Source: Actinomadura madurae
GTDB lineage: Bacteria; Actinomycetota; Actinomycetes; Streptosporangiales; Streptosporangiaceae
Direction: 5' to 3'
Length of the DNA: 64,000 bases
Assembly (NCBI RefSeq): GCF_900115095.1
Contig: NZ_FOVH01000005.1
Coordinates: forward strand, 62,001-126,000
The notes below the pieces were generated by a model that worked only from the letters and a program-made list of their open reading frames with translations, was not told where the DNA came from and made no database searches. Below, piece by piece: positions 49,217 to 59,800 of this stretch. The position numbers were made by a program, and so were the translations under genes. Position 1 is the stretch's first letter. Each line of letters opens with the position of its first letter.

Positions 49217-49618
49217 GTGCGCGCTGAATGGCAGGCGCATATCGACGAGCTCCTGCAGACCTACCAGGAGAAGCGCCGGCAGATCCAGGAGATGCAGTCC
49301 AATCTGGAGGCGATCGAGGCCGAGGCGGAGGCCGCCGACGGCATGGTCCGGGTGAAGGTCGACCGGCAGGGCCGGCTCACCTCGTTGGAACTCGACCCGC
49401 GCGTCCAGCGCAAGCTCGGCTCCGAGCAGCTCGCCGAGGCGATCATGGAGGCGACCCGGGACGCGCAGACGCAGGTCACCGACCAGATGCGCGCCGCCAT
49501 GCAGGGCCTGGCCCCGGAGGGGGCGGCGGAGAGCGGCTTCGACATCGCCAAGCTGCTGCCCGAGCGTCCGGACGACATCGACGCCATCCGCGAGCGCCTC
49601 GGGATCCTGCCGCGATGA
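49217..49618 (+). CDS. YbaB/EbfC-family protein (EspL-like)
   Basis: The 133-aa protein starts at GTG 49217 with AGAGGGG upstream. A long N-terminal helix (ELLQTYQEKRRQIQEMQSNLEAIEAEAE) is followed by the three-strand core VRVKVDRQGRLTSLELDP and a C-terminal helix, as in YbaB nucleoid-associated proteins. In ESX-1 the YbaB homologue EspL is needed for secretion of Esp substrates, so a chaperone or regulatory role in this effector operon is more likely than nucleoid binding. It overlaps the WXG100 gene (ATGA 49615-49618). Confidence 0.8.
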   Translation: MRAEWQAHIDELLQTYQEKRRQIQEMQSNLEAIEAEAEAADGMVRVKVDRQGRLTSLELDPRVQRKLGSEQLAEAIMEATRDAQTQVTDQMRAAMQGLAPEGAAESGFDIAKLLPERPDDIDAIRERLGILPR

Positions 49619-49917
49619 CCTACGAATACCTCGAGGTCGACACAGAGGAGCTCAAGCGGTCCGGCAAGGGGTTCCACGACGGCGCCACCCAGCTCAAGGC
49701 CATCTACGACCGGCTCAGCTCGGCGCTGTCCGCCGAGGGACAGTGCTGGGGCTCGGACGAGACCGGCAAGACGTTCGCCGAGGGCTACGCGGACCCGGCC
49801 AAGAACGTCCTGGAGTCGTTCCCCAAGCTCAAGGACGGCCTGGAGGGCATCAAGAAGGGCGTCGACCAGATGGCCAAGACCTACAAGCAGGCCGAGGACG
49901 CCTCCAGGCTGAAGTGA
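49615..49917 (+). CDS. WXG100 (Esx) family protein
   Basis: The 100-aa protein fits the WXG100 family: two helices with CWGSDETGKTFAEGY at the turn (W-G, with S in the third place of the motif), and a C-terminal YKQAE (Y90, E94) that matches the YxxxD/E type VII export signal. It sits directly before the giant toxin, whose N-terminal domain looks like an Esx-type helical hairpin, so the two probably pair for export. It is translationally coupled to the YbaB gene. Confidence 0.85.
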   Translation: MTYEYLEVDTEELKRSGKGFHDGATQLKAIYDRLSSALSAEGQCWGSDETGKTFAEGYADPAKNVLESFPKLKDGLEGIKKGVDQMAKTYKQAEDASRLK

Positions 49918-49925
49918 GCTGATCC

Positions 49926-50825
49926 GTGGGTCTTGAAATCCCAGAACCGGTCCAATGGCTGTCCTGGATCATCGGGTCCGACTGGCCTGAGGGCGACGAG
50001 ACGGCGATGCGCCGCTGCGCCGAGGCGTGGACCACCGCCGGCACCGAGATCAACGAGCTGATCGAGGATCTCAACCAGACGGCGTCCGACGTGCGCACCG
50101 CGCTCGACAGCGGCGCCGCGGACGCGTTCAGCCAGAAGTGGGATCAGTGGGTCTCCACCGACCCGCAGATCCTGACGAAGCTCGCCGAGTCGTGCGGGCA
50201 GCTCGCCGAGATGCTGGACGGCGGCGCGCTGGACATCGAGTACGCGAAGTACATGTTCATCGCGCTGCTGATCGTCACGGCGATCGAGATCGCGTACCTG
50301 ATCGCGGCCGCGTTCGCGACGTTCGGCGCCTCCACCGCCGCCATCCCCGCCGTGGAGGCCGGGGCCCAGGTCGCGTCCAGAACGATCTTCCAGCGGCTGC
50401 TGGAGTGGCTCAGCCAGCGGCTCCTCGGCGCCATCCTGCGCGGCGCGGCGTTCGGCGCCCTGGAGGGCGGCGGGCTCGACCTGCTCGTCCAGGGCGTGCA
50501 GATCGCGCAGGGCAACCGCGACGGCGTCGACTGGAAGAAGACCGGCTCGGCCCTCCTGGACGGCGCGATCGGCGGCGCCATCTCCGGCGGCATCGGGCAC
50601 GGCTTCGGCAAGATCCCCGGCCTGAACGGCCCGGCCGACAGCGCGATGAGCGGCATGGTCCGGGGCATGGTGCGCGACGGCGCGGCCGAGGCCGTCAGCG
50701 GCGTGGCCGGCACCGTCGCCACCGCCGCCGTCCACGGCGACCCGCTGACCTGGGACGCCATCGCCAAGGGCGCCACGTCGGGCGCGTTCGGCGGTGCCGT
50801 CGGCGGCGGCAAGGACGGGCTCAAC
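49926..50825 (+). other. ESX/CpnT-like N-terminal domain and hydrophobic segment
   Basis: Residues 1-300. MGLEIPEPVQWLSWIIGSDWP, AEAWTTAGTEINELI and FSQKWDQWV form the helical pattern of the WXG100-like N-terminal domain of large secreted toxins. A hydrophobic helix (YMFIALLIVTAIEIAYLIAAAF) and Gly/Ala-rich helices follow, which could enter a membrane. Confidence 0.75.
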
Positions 50826-53800
50826 GACTACCGCTCCTCCCTCCCCGGCGGCGACCCGCCGACCCCCAGTCCCACCGACCCGACGCCCTCGCCGAGCCCG
50901 AGCAACTCCCCGTCCCCGTCCCCGTCTCCTACGCCGCCCGGCGGGAACGACGGCGGCGGAGGCGGCGGCGGAGGCGGCTCGAACCCCGGCGGTGGCGGGG
51001 GCGGAGGCGGCGGAGGCGGCTCCCACTCCGGCGGCGGAGGAGACGGCGGCGGTGGCGGCGGTAACCGCATCGCCACACTGCTCGGCGACACGGGCGGTGG
51101 CGGCGGCGGTTCGTCGCTGGCCTCCACCGGCGGCGACGGCGGTGGAGGCGGGGCCCCGGGCGGTTCGGGCGGCGGCCTCGGCGGCAACCCGTCCGGTTTC
51201 GGCGGTTCTTCCCCGTCCGGCGCCGGCCCCACCGGAGGGCCTTCGGGCGGCGCCATGGCCCCCGGCGGCGCGGCCCCCATGGGCGGAGCCGCCCCGATGG
51301 GAGGCGGTGCCCCAGCAGGCGGCGGCGCGCCTTCCGGCGGAGGAGGCTCGTCCTCGGGCGGCGGCTCGTCATCAAGCGGAGGATCGTCCTCGTCGTCTTC
51401 GAGTAGCGGAAGCGGCTCGTCGTCGTCTTCATCGTCCTCGGGAAGCGGCTCGTCTTCCTCGTCCTCGTCTTCGGGCAGCGGCGGTTCGAGCGGCGGCGGC
51501 TCCGGAACGCGCGGCGGCTCGGGCACACCCGGCGACGGCGGCTCCCAGCAAGGCGGAGGCTCATCCCCGGCCTCCCACAGCACGCCCCCGCACTCGGGCT
51601 CGTCCGACGGCGCCTCAACGCCTCACCCCGGCACGTCCACACCAGGCGACGGCACATCCACTCCCCACCCGGGGACGTCCACACCCGGCGACAGCACCTC
51701 CAGCCCAGGCGACGGCACCTCCACACCCGGCGGCAGCACGCCCACGCCAGGCGATGGTTCGTCGACACCTCCCCCCGGCACGTCGACGCCGGGAAGCGAG
51801 ACCCCGAGCTCCGCGCCGCCACCTTCCGGGACGGTCCCCGATGGCGGTTCCAACACCGCCGATGGCGGCACGGCCACGCCCACCGGGGCTGCGGCACCCC
51901 CGCCCGGTGGCGGGAACACCGCCACCCCAGGCGGCAGCGGTTCCTCCACGCCCGGCGGCGGCCCGCGCACGCCTGACGGCGGCGACTCAGCGTCCGGCGG
52001 CGGCTCGCGCACACCCGAAGGCGGCGACCCGGCGTCCGGCAGCACCCCCTCCCGCCCCACCCCGGGCGACGAGGGGACGAACACCGCCGCGGACCCGAAC
52101 CCGCGCAGTACCGACGGCTCCACCGAGGCCCAGGACGCCATGCCGAGTCCCGAGAGCGACTCGGGCGGCTCGACGGGCTTCGTCGCGGGCATTCCGATGA
52201 TGCCGATGGGCACGATGGGCGGCCCGGCGGGGACGGCGTCGGCGGGCGGAGTCCGCCCGCCGTCCGGCGGTGGCACGTCCCCCGGCGGCGGCTCGGGCAG
52301 GACGCCCACGTCTTCGTCGTCCCCGTCCCGCCCGGCCGAGACCCCGGCCTCCGGGAGCGGGCCCCGGCCGGAGACGTCCCAGCACAGGCAGGAGTCCCGG
52401 CCGTACGAGCCCGCGGACCCCGGCGCGCAGCCGAAGCCGCCGCCGATCGAGAACGTGGACGACCAGGGCGTCGTCCGCAACGAGCAGCCTCCGGCGCAGG
52501 ACGGCCCGTCCCAGCAGGACCAGGACGGACCGCACAAGAAGGAGGCGGCCGACGACGGCACGCCGGACGACGGCAGCACGCCCGGCGACGGCACGCCCGA
52601 GGACGGCTCGGCGGACAAGTCGCAGGACCTCGCGGACGCCGAGCAGCAGACGCGGGACGCCCTCGCCCCGTTCGGCGACGACGCGCCCACCGTGGACTTC
52701 AGCTCCAACCCGATCGACCCGGCCACGGTGGGGGAGATCAACAACGCCGTCCAGCGGCTCGGCGCGGACTACCCGAGCACGATGCAGGGGCTCTCCCACA
52801 TCGGCTCGCAGGACTTCAACCAGTCGCTCGGACCGAACAACGGCGACGTCCTCGCCTACGCGACCCCCCAGGACAGCAGCCCGGGCATCTACATCAGCGA
52901 GGAGGCCTTCTCCGACAACGCGGCGCGGGCCGAGGACGGCGCGGACGAGGAGGCGACCGGGTTCACCGTGCCCGGCGGCGGCTCCGCCGAGGGCGTCTTC
53001 ACCCACGAGTTCGGGCACCACCTGGCCCAGCAGCTCCTCGACAACCCGCAGATGCTCGCGGACCTGAACCGCGCCGTGTCCAACGCCATCGGCGTCCCGT
53101 ACGACGCGACCCAGCCGCACGACGCCGCAACGCAGCAGCGCGTCGAGAACGCCCTCTCCACCTACGGCTCCAACGACTCTCACGAGATGATGGCGGAGGC
53201 GTTCACCGAGTACCGCCTCGCCGAGAACCCCCGCGCCCTGGCCCAGGCCATCGGCCAGGTCATGGACCGCCACCTCGGCGCGAACGGCACCGGCACGCCC
53301 GCCCCGGACGGCTCGCCCGGCGGCGACGGCAACACTCCGTCCCAGACCCCGGACGGTGGGAACACCCCCGAGGGCACCTCCCAGCCGACCCCCAACGAGA
53401 ACCAGCCCAGCTCGGGCGAGACCCCACCACCCGCGGACGAGGGCCAACCACGCCCCGGCGACGACCAGCCGCGCTCCGACAACGGCCAACTCCGCCCCGG
53501 CGAAGACCAGCCCCGCACAGACGACGGCCAACCCCGCACAGACGACGGCCAGCCGCGCACGGGCGAAGACCAGCCCCGCACGGACAACGGCCAGCCGCGC
53601 ACAGACGACGGCCAACCCCGTACGGACGAAGCTCAGCCCCGCCCCGGCGACGACCAACCTCGGCCCGGCGACGACCAACCTCGCACGGACGACGGCCAAC
53701 CCCGTCCCGGCGATGACCAGCCGCGCACGGACAATGGTCAGTCGCGGACGGAGGAGGGACAGCCGCGTCCCGGCGAAGAGCGCCCGCGCACGGACGACGG

Positions 53801-56800
53801 CCAGCCACGGGCAGACGACGGTCGTCCGCGCACCGACGAGACCCGGCCGCGGCCCCACGAAGAGCAGCCGCGTACGGACGACGGGCAGTCGCGCGATGGC
53901 GAAGGGCAGCCTCGGGCGCGGGACGGGCAGCCTCGCGAAGGCGATGACGGACGGTCCTCCGACGGGCAGCCGACGCGTGGTGACGAGCCGCCGCCGGGAC
54001 TGCCGGGGCATCTGCACGACGCCTGGCGGAACAGTGCCGACACGCCGGCCGGGCGGGCCCTCTACGGTCCCGATGAGCCGCACATGCGGAACACGGCGGG
54101 AATGGTACCGCCCGATCCCGCGGGCAGGTTCGTCCTAGACGCGCACGGGAACAGCGACGGTCCGATCGTCGGTGACCGGCCGATGAGCGCGACGGACCTC
54201 GCGGCGCTGATCCGCAGCGACCCGAACTGGAACGGGCGCGACCTGCTCCTGCTGTCCAACAACACCGGGGACGGCCGGTTCGCGTCCGACCTCGCGCAGA
54301 ACCTCGGTGTCCGCGTCACGGCGCCGACGGGCGCGGTCGACGTCGACGCGCGCGGCAACCCCGAGTCGTCCGGCTGGACGGTCTCCAACCCGGACGGGAC
54401 CACCGCGGACCCCGACCCGGTGCGCCGCTTCACCAGCGACGCCGAAGGGCAGTGGTACGGCGACAACCGGCTCGGTGAAGCGTTCCGCAACCTGCCGCCG
54501 CACCTGCAGAACGCGCTGTACCAGTACACGGTCCAGTCGATGCCGAACGCGTTCCTGCGGCCCGGCGCCGACCTGCCCGGCGCCCTGAACCACTTCCAGA
54601 ACGATTTCAACAGGGCCTGGGCGCTGGCCCGGATGAACGACGGGACCAACCTCCCGACGCTGGACGACCTCCAGCGCTGGTCGTCCCACCCGAACCTCAG
54701 CCCGGAACAGCGCGACCTGATCAACAACGTCCTGAACGACAGCGATCCGGACGGCCGCCTCGACCAGATCAGGCAGAACGCGGGCTACTGGTCGTTCCTG
54801 CACGATTACTTCGGCGGGACGCCCACGGTGGACGCGTTCAACGCCCGCATCGGCGAACTCGACCAGGCGTTGAACCAGCGCCTGCCGGAGCCGGTGCAGA
54901 CCGAGCGCGGCCTGCACGACGTGAGCTTCATGCGCCTCCCGGACGGGACGGCGCTCGGTCCGCGCGACGCTCAACTGCTCATCGGCTCCATCCAGACCGA
55001 GCCGGCGTACATGTCGACATCGCTCGGGCAGAATCCGGCGGTCGTCGACGGCCAGCCGTTCAGCTACCGGATCCACATGGACCTGCCGGAGGGCTCCAAC
55101 GGCGTCTGGATGGGCGGCAACAGCGCCTACCCGGATCAGCGAGAGCTGGTCCTGCCGCGCGGCACCAGGTACCAGATCACGAGTGTGGACACCAGCGCCC
55201 GGGACGCCGACGGCAACCCGATCGTCGAGATCCGCGCCACGGTGATCCCGCCGGGCGCCCCGGACCCCGGCCCGCTCAACACGAGCGGCACGTCCGCCAC
55301 CCTGCCCGTCGGCAACTCCGGATACGCCGGATCGCCGCCCAACCCGGGCCCCGCACCCGGATCCGGCACTCCCCCGGCATCACCACCGCACTCCGGCCCG
55401 CCCGACCCGGGCTCGTCACACCCAGGCCCACCGGCCCGCTTCCGCTCCACACCACCACCGGACCCAGGTACGGGCACCAACCCGTCGCCCCCGCCGCGCG
55501 ACGGAAACGACCCCGCCGCACGCGGCGGCAACGAGCCCGCCACACCTGGCACCGACCCCGCCGCACGTGGTGACGAATCCGCCACGCCCGGCGGCAACCC
55601 GGCCGCACGCGGCGGCACCGAAACCCCGGCCCCCGGCAACGATCAACCCGCGGCACGCACCACCAACGAACCTGCCACGCCCGGCACCGAACCCGCCGCG
55701 CACGGCGGCACTGACCCAACGCCTGGCAACGACCCTGGCGCGCGTGACGGCAGTGCGACCCCGGCGCGCACCACCAGCGAACCGGCCGCGTCTGGTGTGC
55801 GTGGTGGTGGTGAACCTGCAATGCGCGGTACGGACGACGGGGCGTCCGGTCCCGGCGAGTCCGGTGCACGCGGGGGTGACGGCCCTGCTGCGCGCGATAC
55901 TGACGGAGGTGTCGCACCTCGTACCGAGACCGCGGCCCTTGGGGGCGGCGAGTCGGCGGCGCGTGGTGGCAACGAGGGGGCTGGGCGGAGCGGCGGCGAA
56001 CCTGCGGCGCGAGGTGGCGAGGCCGCGGTGTCCAGCGGTCAGACCCCGGCTCGGGGTGGGAATGAGCCTGCTGCGCGCGGTCCTCATGACCCGGCGGCGC
56101 CGCATGAGGGGGAGGGCGCCGGGGAGGCGCCGCCCGCGGGGCTGCCCGACCATCTGCACGATGTCTATCGGGGGAGTCAGGAGACTCCTGCAGGGCGCGC
56201 CTTCTATGGGTCCGACGAGGGTGGCATGCGGGATCTTGCCGGGCGGGTGCCGGCCGATCCGCAGCGGTTCGTCGTCGATGGGCACGGGGACGCGGACGGG
56301 ATGCGGGTCGGGGGGCGGCGGCTCAGTGTCGATGACGTCGCCGACCTGATCCGCAACGACCCGAACTGGAACGGCCGCGAGGTCATGCTGCTGTCGTGCG
56401 AGACGGGCGACGGGCGGTTCGCCACGCAGCTCGCGCAGCGGCTCGGTGTGCCGGTCACGGCGCCGAACGGGCTGGCGTGGTCGGACTCGGACGGCAACGT
56501 GTACGCGTCGTCCGGCCGTCCCGGCGAGGACGGGCGGACGCGGCCCGACCTGCCGCCGAACGGCGGGTGGCAGACCCACCGTCCGAACGGCGACGTCGCC
56601 CCAGCGGGGCGCGACGGCTACGCACCCGGGCACCCGGTGTCGGACGCGCCGCGTGCGGGCGACGGTGACGAGACCCGCGGCTCCCCCACGCAGCATCCGT
56701 GGGATCCACCGCGCGTCGATCCCGCGGACACCCGGGACCATGCGCTCAGGCCGGGCGAGCACGCGTCGACGGTGGGCTATCCGCCGCGCGAGGGCAGGCA

Positions 56801-59800
56801 CCGCATCCTGGCGCTGGACGACGACGGCAATCCCGTCCTGGACGAGCAGGGGCGGCAGATCGTCCGTTCCGTCGTCTACACGAACGCGGACGGCCAGGTC
56901 ACCCACGTCACGAACCCGCAGGCGGAGGGCGAGCCCGCCGCGCTGCGCAACCCGAACGAGAACATCGACCTGACGCGGCCGGAGCCGGGCGTCGTCCACC
57001 AGGTCGACTTCGGTCACGGCGACCCGCACGTGTTCGTCGGCGGGGACGACGGCAGGCCGCCGGCGGCGGCGCCGTTCGACCCGCCGACCCACACGGCCGG
57101 CGGCGAGCCGCTGCAGCACGTGACGCAGGACGGCTACGACCCCGCGCAGGGGCCCTACAGCGCGAACCAGCCGCTGCAGCCCGACGCGCGGATCGCGGTC
57201 TACGACAACCACTCGCCGCCCCGCCTGCACGGCATCTTCTGGACGGACGCCGACGGCAACATCACGCACGTCCGGACGTGGTTCGGCGACGAGGACGGCG
57301 CCGCCCACTACAACAGCGAGCTCGGCGTCCTCAAGCACAAGAACGACGGGGTCCCGCTGCCCAACGTCAGCTACATGGTCGAGCCCCGCGACCGTTTCGC
57401 CGGCCTTGACCCGGCCGACTTCGACCCGGTCGACGCGGTCCGCCGCGGCGACCTCGGCGCCCAGCGGGTGCCCGAGGACGGGGACGGCCTCCCCGACCCG
57501 ACCGCGCCGCAGCGCGCCCCGGGCCCGGATCACGAGGTCCCGCCCGGGACCTTCCTCTTCCACACCGACGACAACGGCCAGACGGACCTGGCCACCGGGC
57601 GTCCCGACCACGACACGGGCGGCGGGGCCCGCTACGGGGCGCAGGGGCACGTCGGGAAGATCGGGGGGAAGGAGTACCCCGGGACGCCGTTCAACGGCGG
57701 GCACATCTTCGGCCACCAGGGGCAGGGCCCGCGGGAGCGCATCAGCTACTTCCCGCAGTGGGAGGTGGAGAACCAGGGCCAGAACCAGCACCAGGTCACG
57801 CGGCCGGAGAGCTGGTACGGGCTTGAGGAGCACCTGGCGCTCCTCGACCAGGATCCGTCGAACGACATCCGGGTCGACCGGTTCGAGTTCTTCGCGGAGC
57901 CGAACCGGAACACCGACGGCGATCTCGCGTACACCCCGCAGGTGATCCACGCGCGGTGGGCGCAGACCGACTTCGGCACCGACCCGCCGACCACGACCGT
58001 CCACTACCGGACGTTCTACAACCTGCCGCCGCACCAGCTCGGCACCCCGGCGGCGACGCCCCCGAGGCCGGACGGCACCCCGGTGCGCCCGTTCGGCTGG
58101 CAGGACCCGGCGGCGCGGTCGCAGGACGACCCGGCTCCGGCGGCCCGTTCGGCCGGGCCGGAGGACGGCGCCGCGTCCCGGCCCGGACCGGAGGACGGCC
58201 CCCGCCAGGACGACGCGGGGCCAGAGCGGCGGGCGTCCGACGAGGTGATGCGGCAGGTCCACGACGACCCGCGGGTCCGGGACATGCTCGACCGGGCCGG
58301 GGAGCCGCTCGGCGACCAGCTGCGCACGCAGCTGCGCGACATGCTGCCCCACCACCCCGAGCTGGCGCGGATCGTCGCCGGGCACGGCCTCAACGATGTG
58401 GAGTCGTCCCTGCGCGACTCGCTCCTCGCGCGCCCGAAGACGCTGAACAGCGTGCTGAACCACCCCGAGGCGGTCGGGATCCTCGAAGGGGCCGTCCGCG
58501 ACGTCAACGAGCGCGGCGCGGACGCGATCCTGGGCGAGGACGGCCCGGTGGCGCGGCCGACCCCGCTCACGCCGGAGCAGGAGCGGACCAGCGAGCGGCT
58601 GGCCGGCTCGGTGGTGGAGAACCGGCGCGAGGGCGAGAGCCGCGACCCGCGGGTGGCGCCGGATCAGCCCGGCTTCGACCCGTCCAGGGCCGATCCCGCG
58701 CTGGGCCGCGACGACCCGTACCTCAACGAGTACCTGGACGGCCTCTACGACGCCAAGCACGAGAGCGAGGCGGCGCTGCGGGCCCTCGTCCACGATCCGG
58801 AGCTCGCGGAGATGGGCGCCGATCCCAAGCTGCGGCCCGGCGACAAGGACCGCACCCGCGCCCTCGACAAGATCATGGGCGACTACGACGGGGACCCGAG
58901 CCGGCTCAGCGACCTGCTCGGCGCCCGCATCCAGTTCCGTTCCGTGGACGGCCTGTACCGGGCGCTCGGCGACATCGAGCGGATCGCCCGGAACCACGGC
59001 GTGGAAATCGTGTCCGTCAAGGACCGGATGCAGAACCCGGTGCCGAGCGGCTACCGCGACGTCCAGATGACGGTCCGCATGCCGAACGGGCACATCGGCG
59101 AGCTGCGGTTGCACCTGCGGTCGATCGACGACGTGGCCGCCTACGAGCACTCCCTGTACGAGGTGCGCCGGGACCTGCCGAACGTGGCGGAGGACCAGAA
59201 CCGGGCCCTCACCCCGGAGGAGCGCGCGCTCGACGAGTCGATCAAGCAGCAGGTGGTCGGCCGGTTCCAGCAGGGCCTGGACGAGGCGCTCGCCGGCGGG
59301 CCGCCGCGCGCCCGCACCGCCGAGCCGAGCCCGGCGGAGGCGCCCGCGGAGGGTCCCGCGCCCCGTCCCGAGCCGGCTCCGCGTCCGGAGGTCGCGGCGA
59401 AGTACGGCTGGTACTCCGAGCCTTCGCCCGGCGACGCGCCCCCGCACGGGACGACGCCCGAGAGCGGCGCGCACGACGTGCGGGAGCCGCACGCGGCCGA
59501 CCCCGTGCACGACGACGGGAGCGACGCCGACGGCGCCGACCCGGTGCCCGCCGACCTGCCGCCGCACCTGCACGACATCTACCGCGACAGCGAGAGCACC
59601 CCGGCCGGGCGGTCGTTCTTCGGGCCGGACGAGCACGCCATGCGCGACCTCGCCCGGCGCGTCACGCCCGATCCGGACACGTTCACGGTGGACGGCCACG
59701 GCGACCGCGACGGGGTCCTGGTGAACGGGCGGCGGCTGAGCGTGGACGACATGGCCGCGCTGATCCGCAACGACCCGGACTGGAACGGCCGCCAGGTGAC

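Noticed and set aside
48220..49227. 335-codon plus-strand frame across the 48.6-49.2 kb region
   Set aside because: Arg/Pro-rich translation; it covers the end of one clear gene and the antisense of the small conserved minus-strand gene.
53433..53936. CRISPR-like periodic array
   Set aside because: The period is 21 bp without spacers, and every unit is in frame in a large gene.
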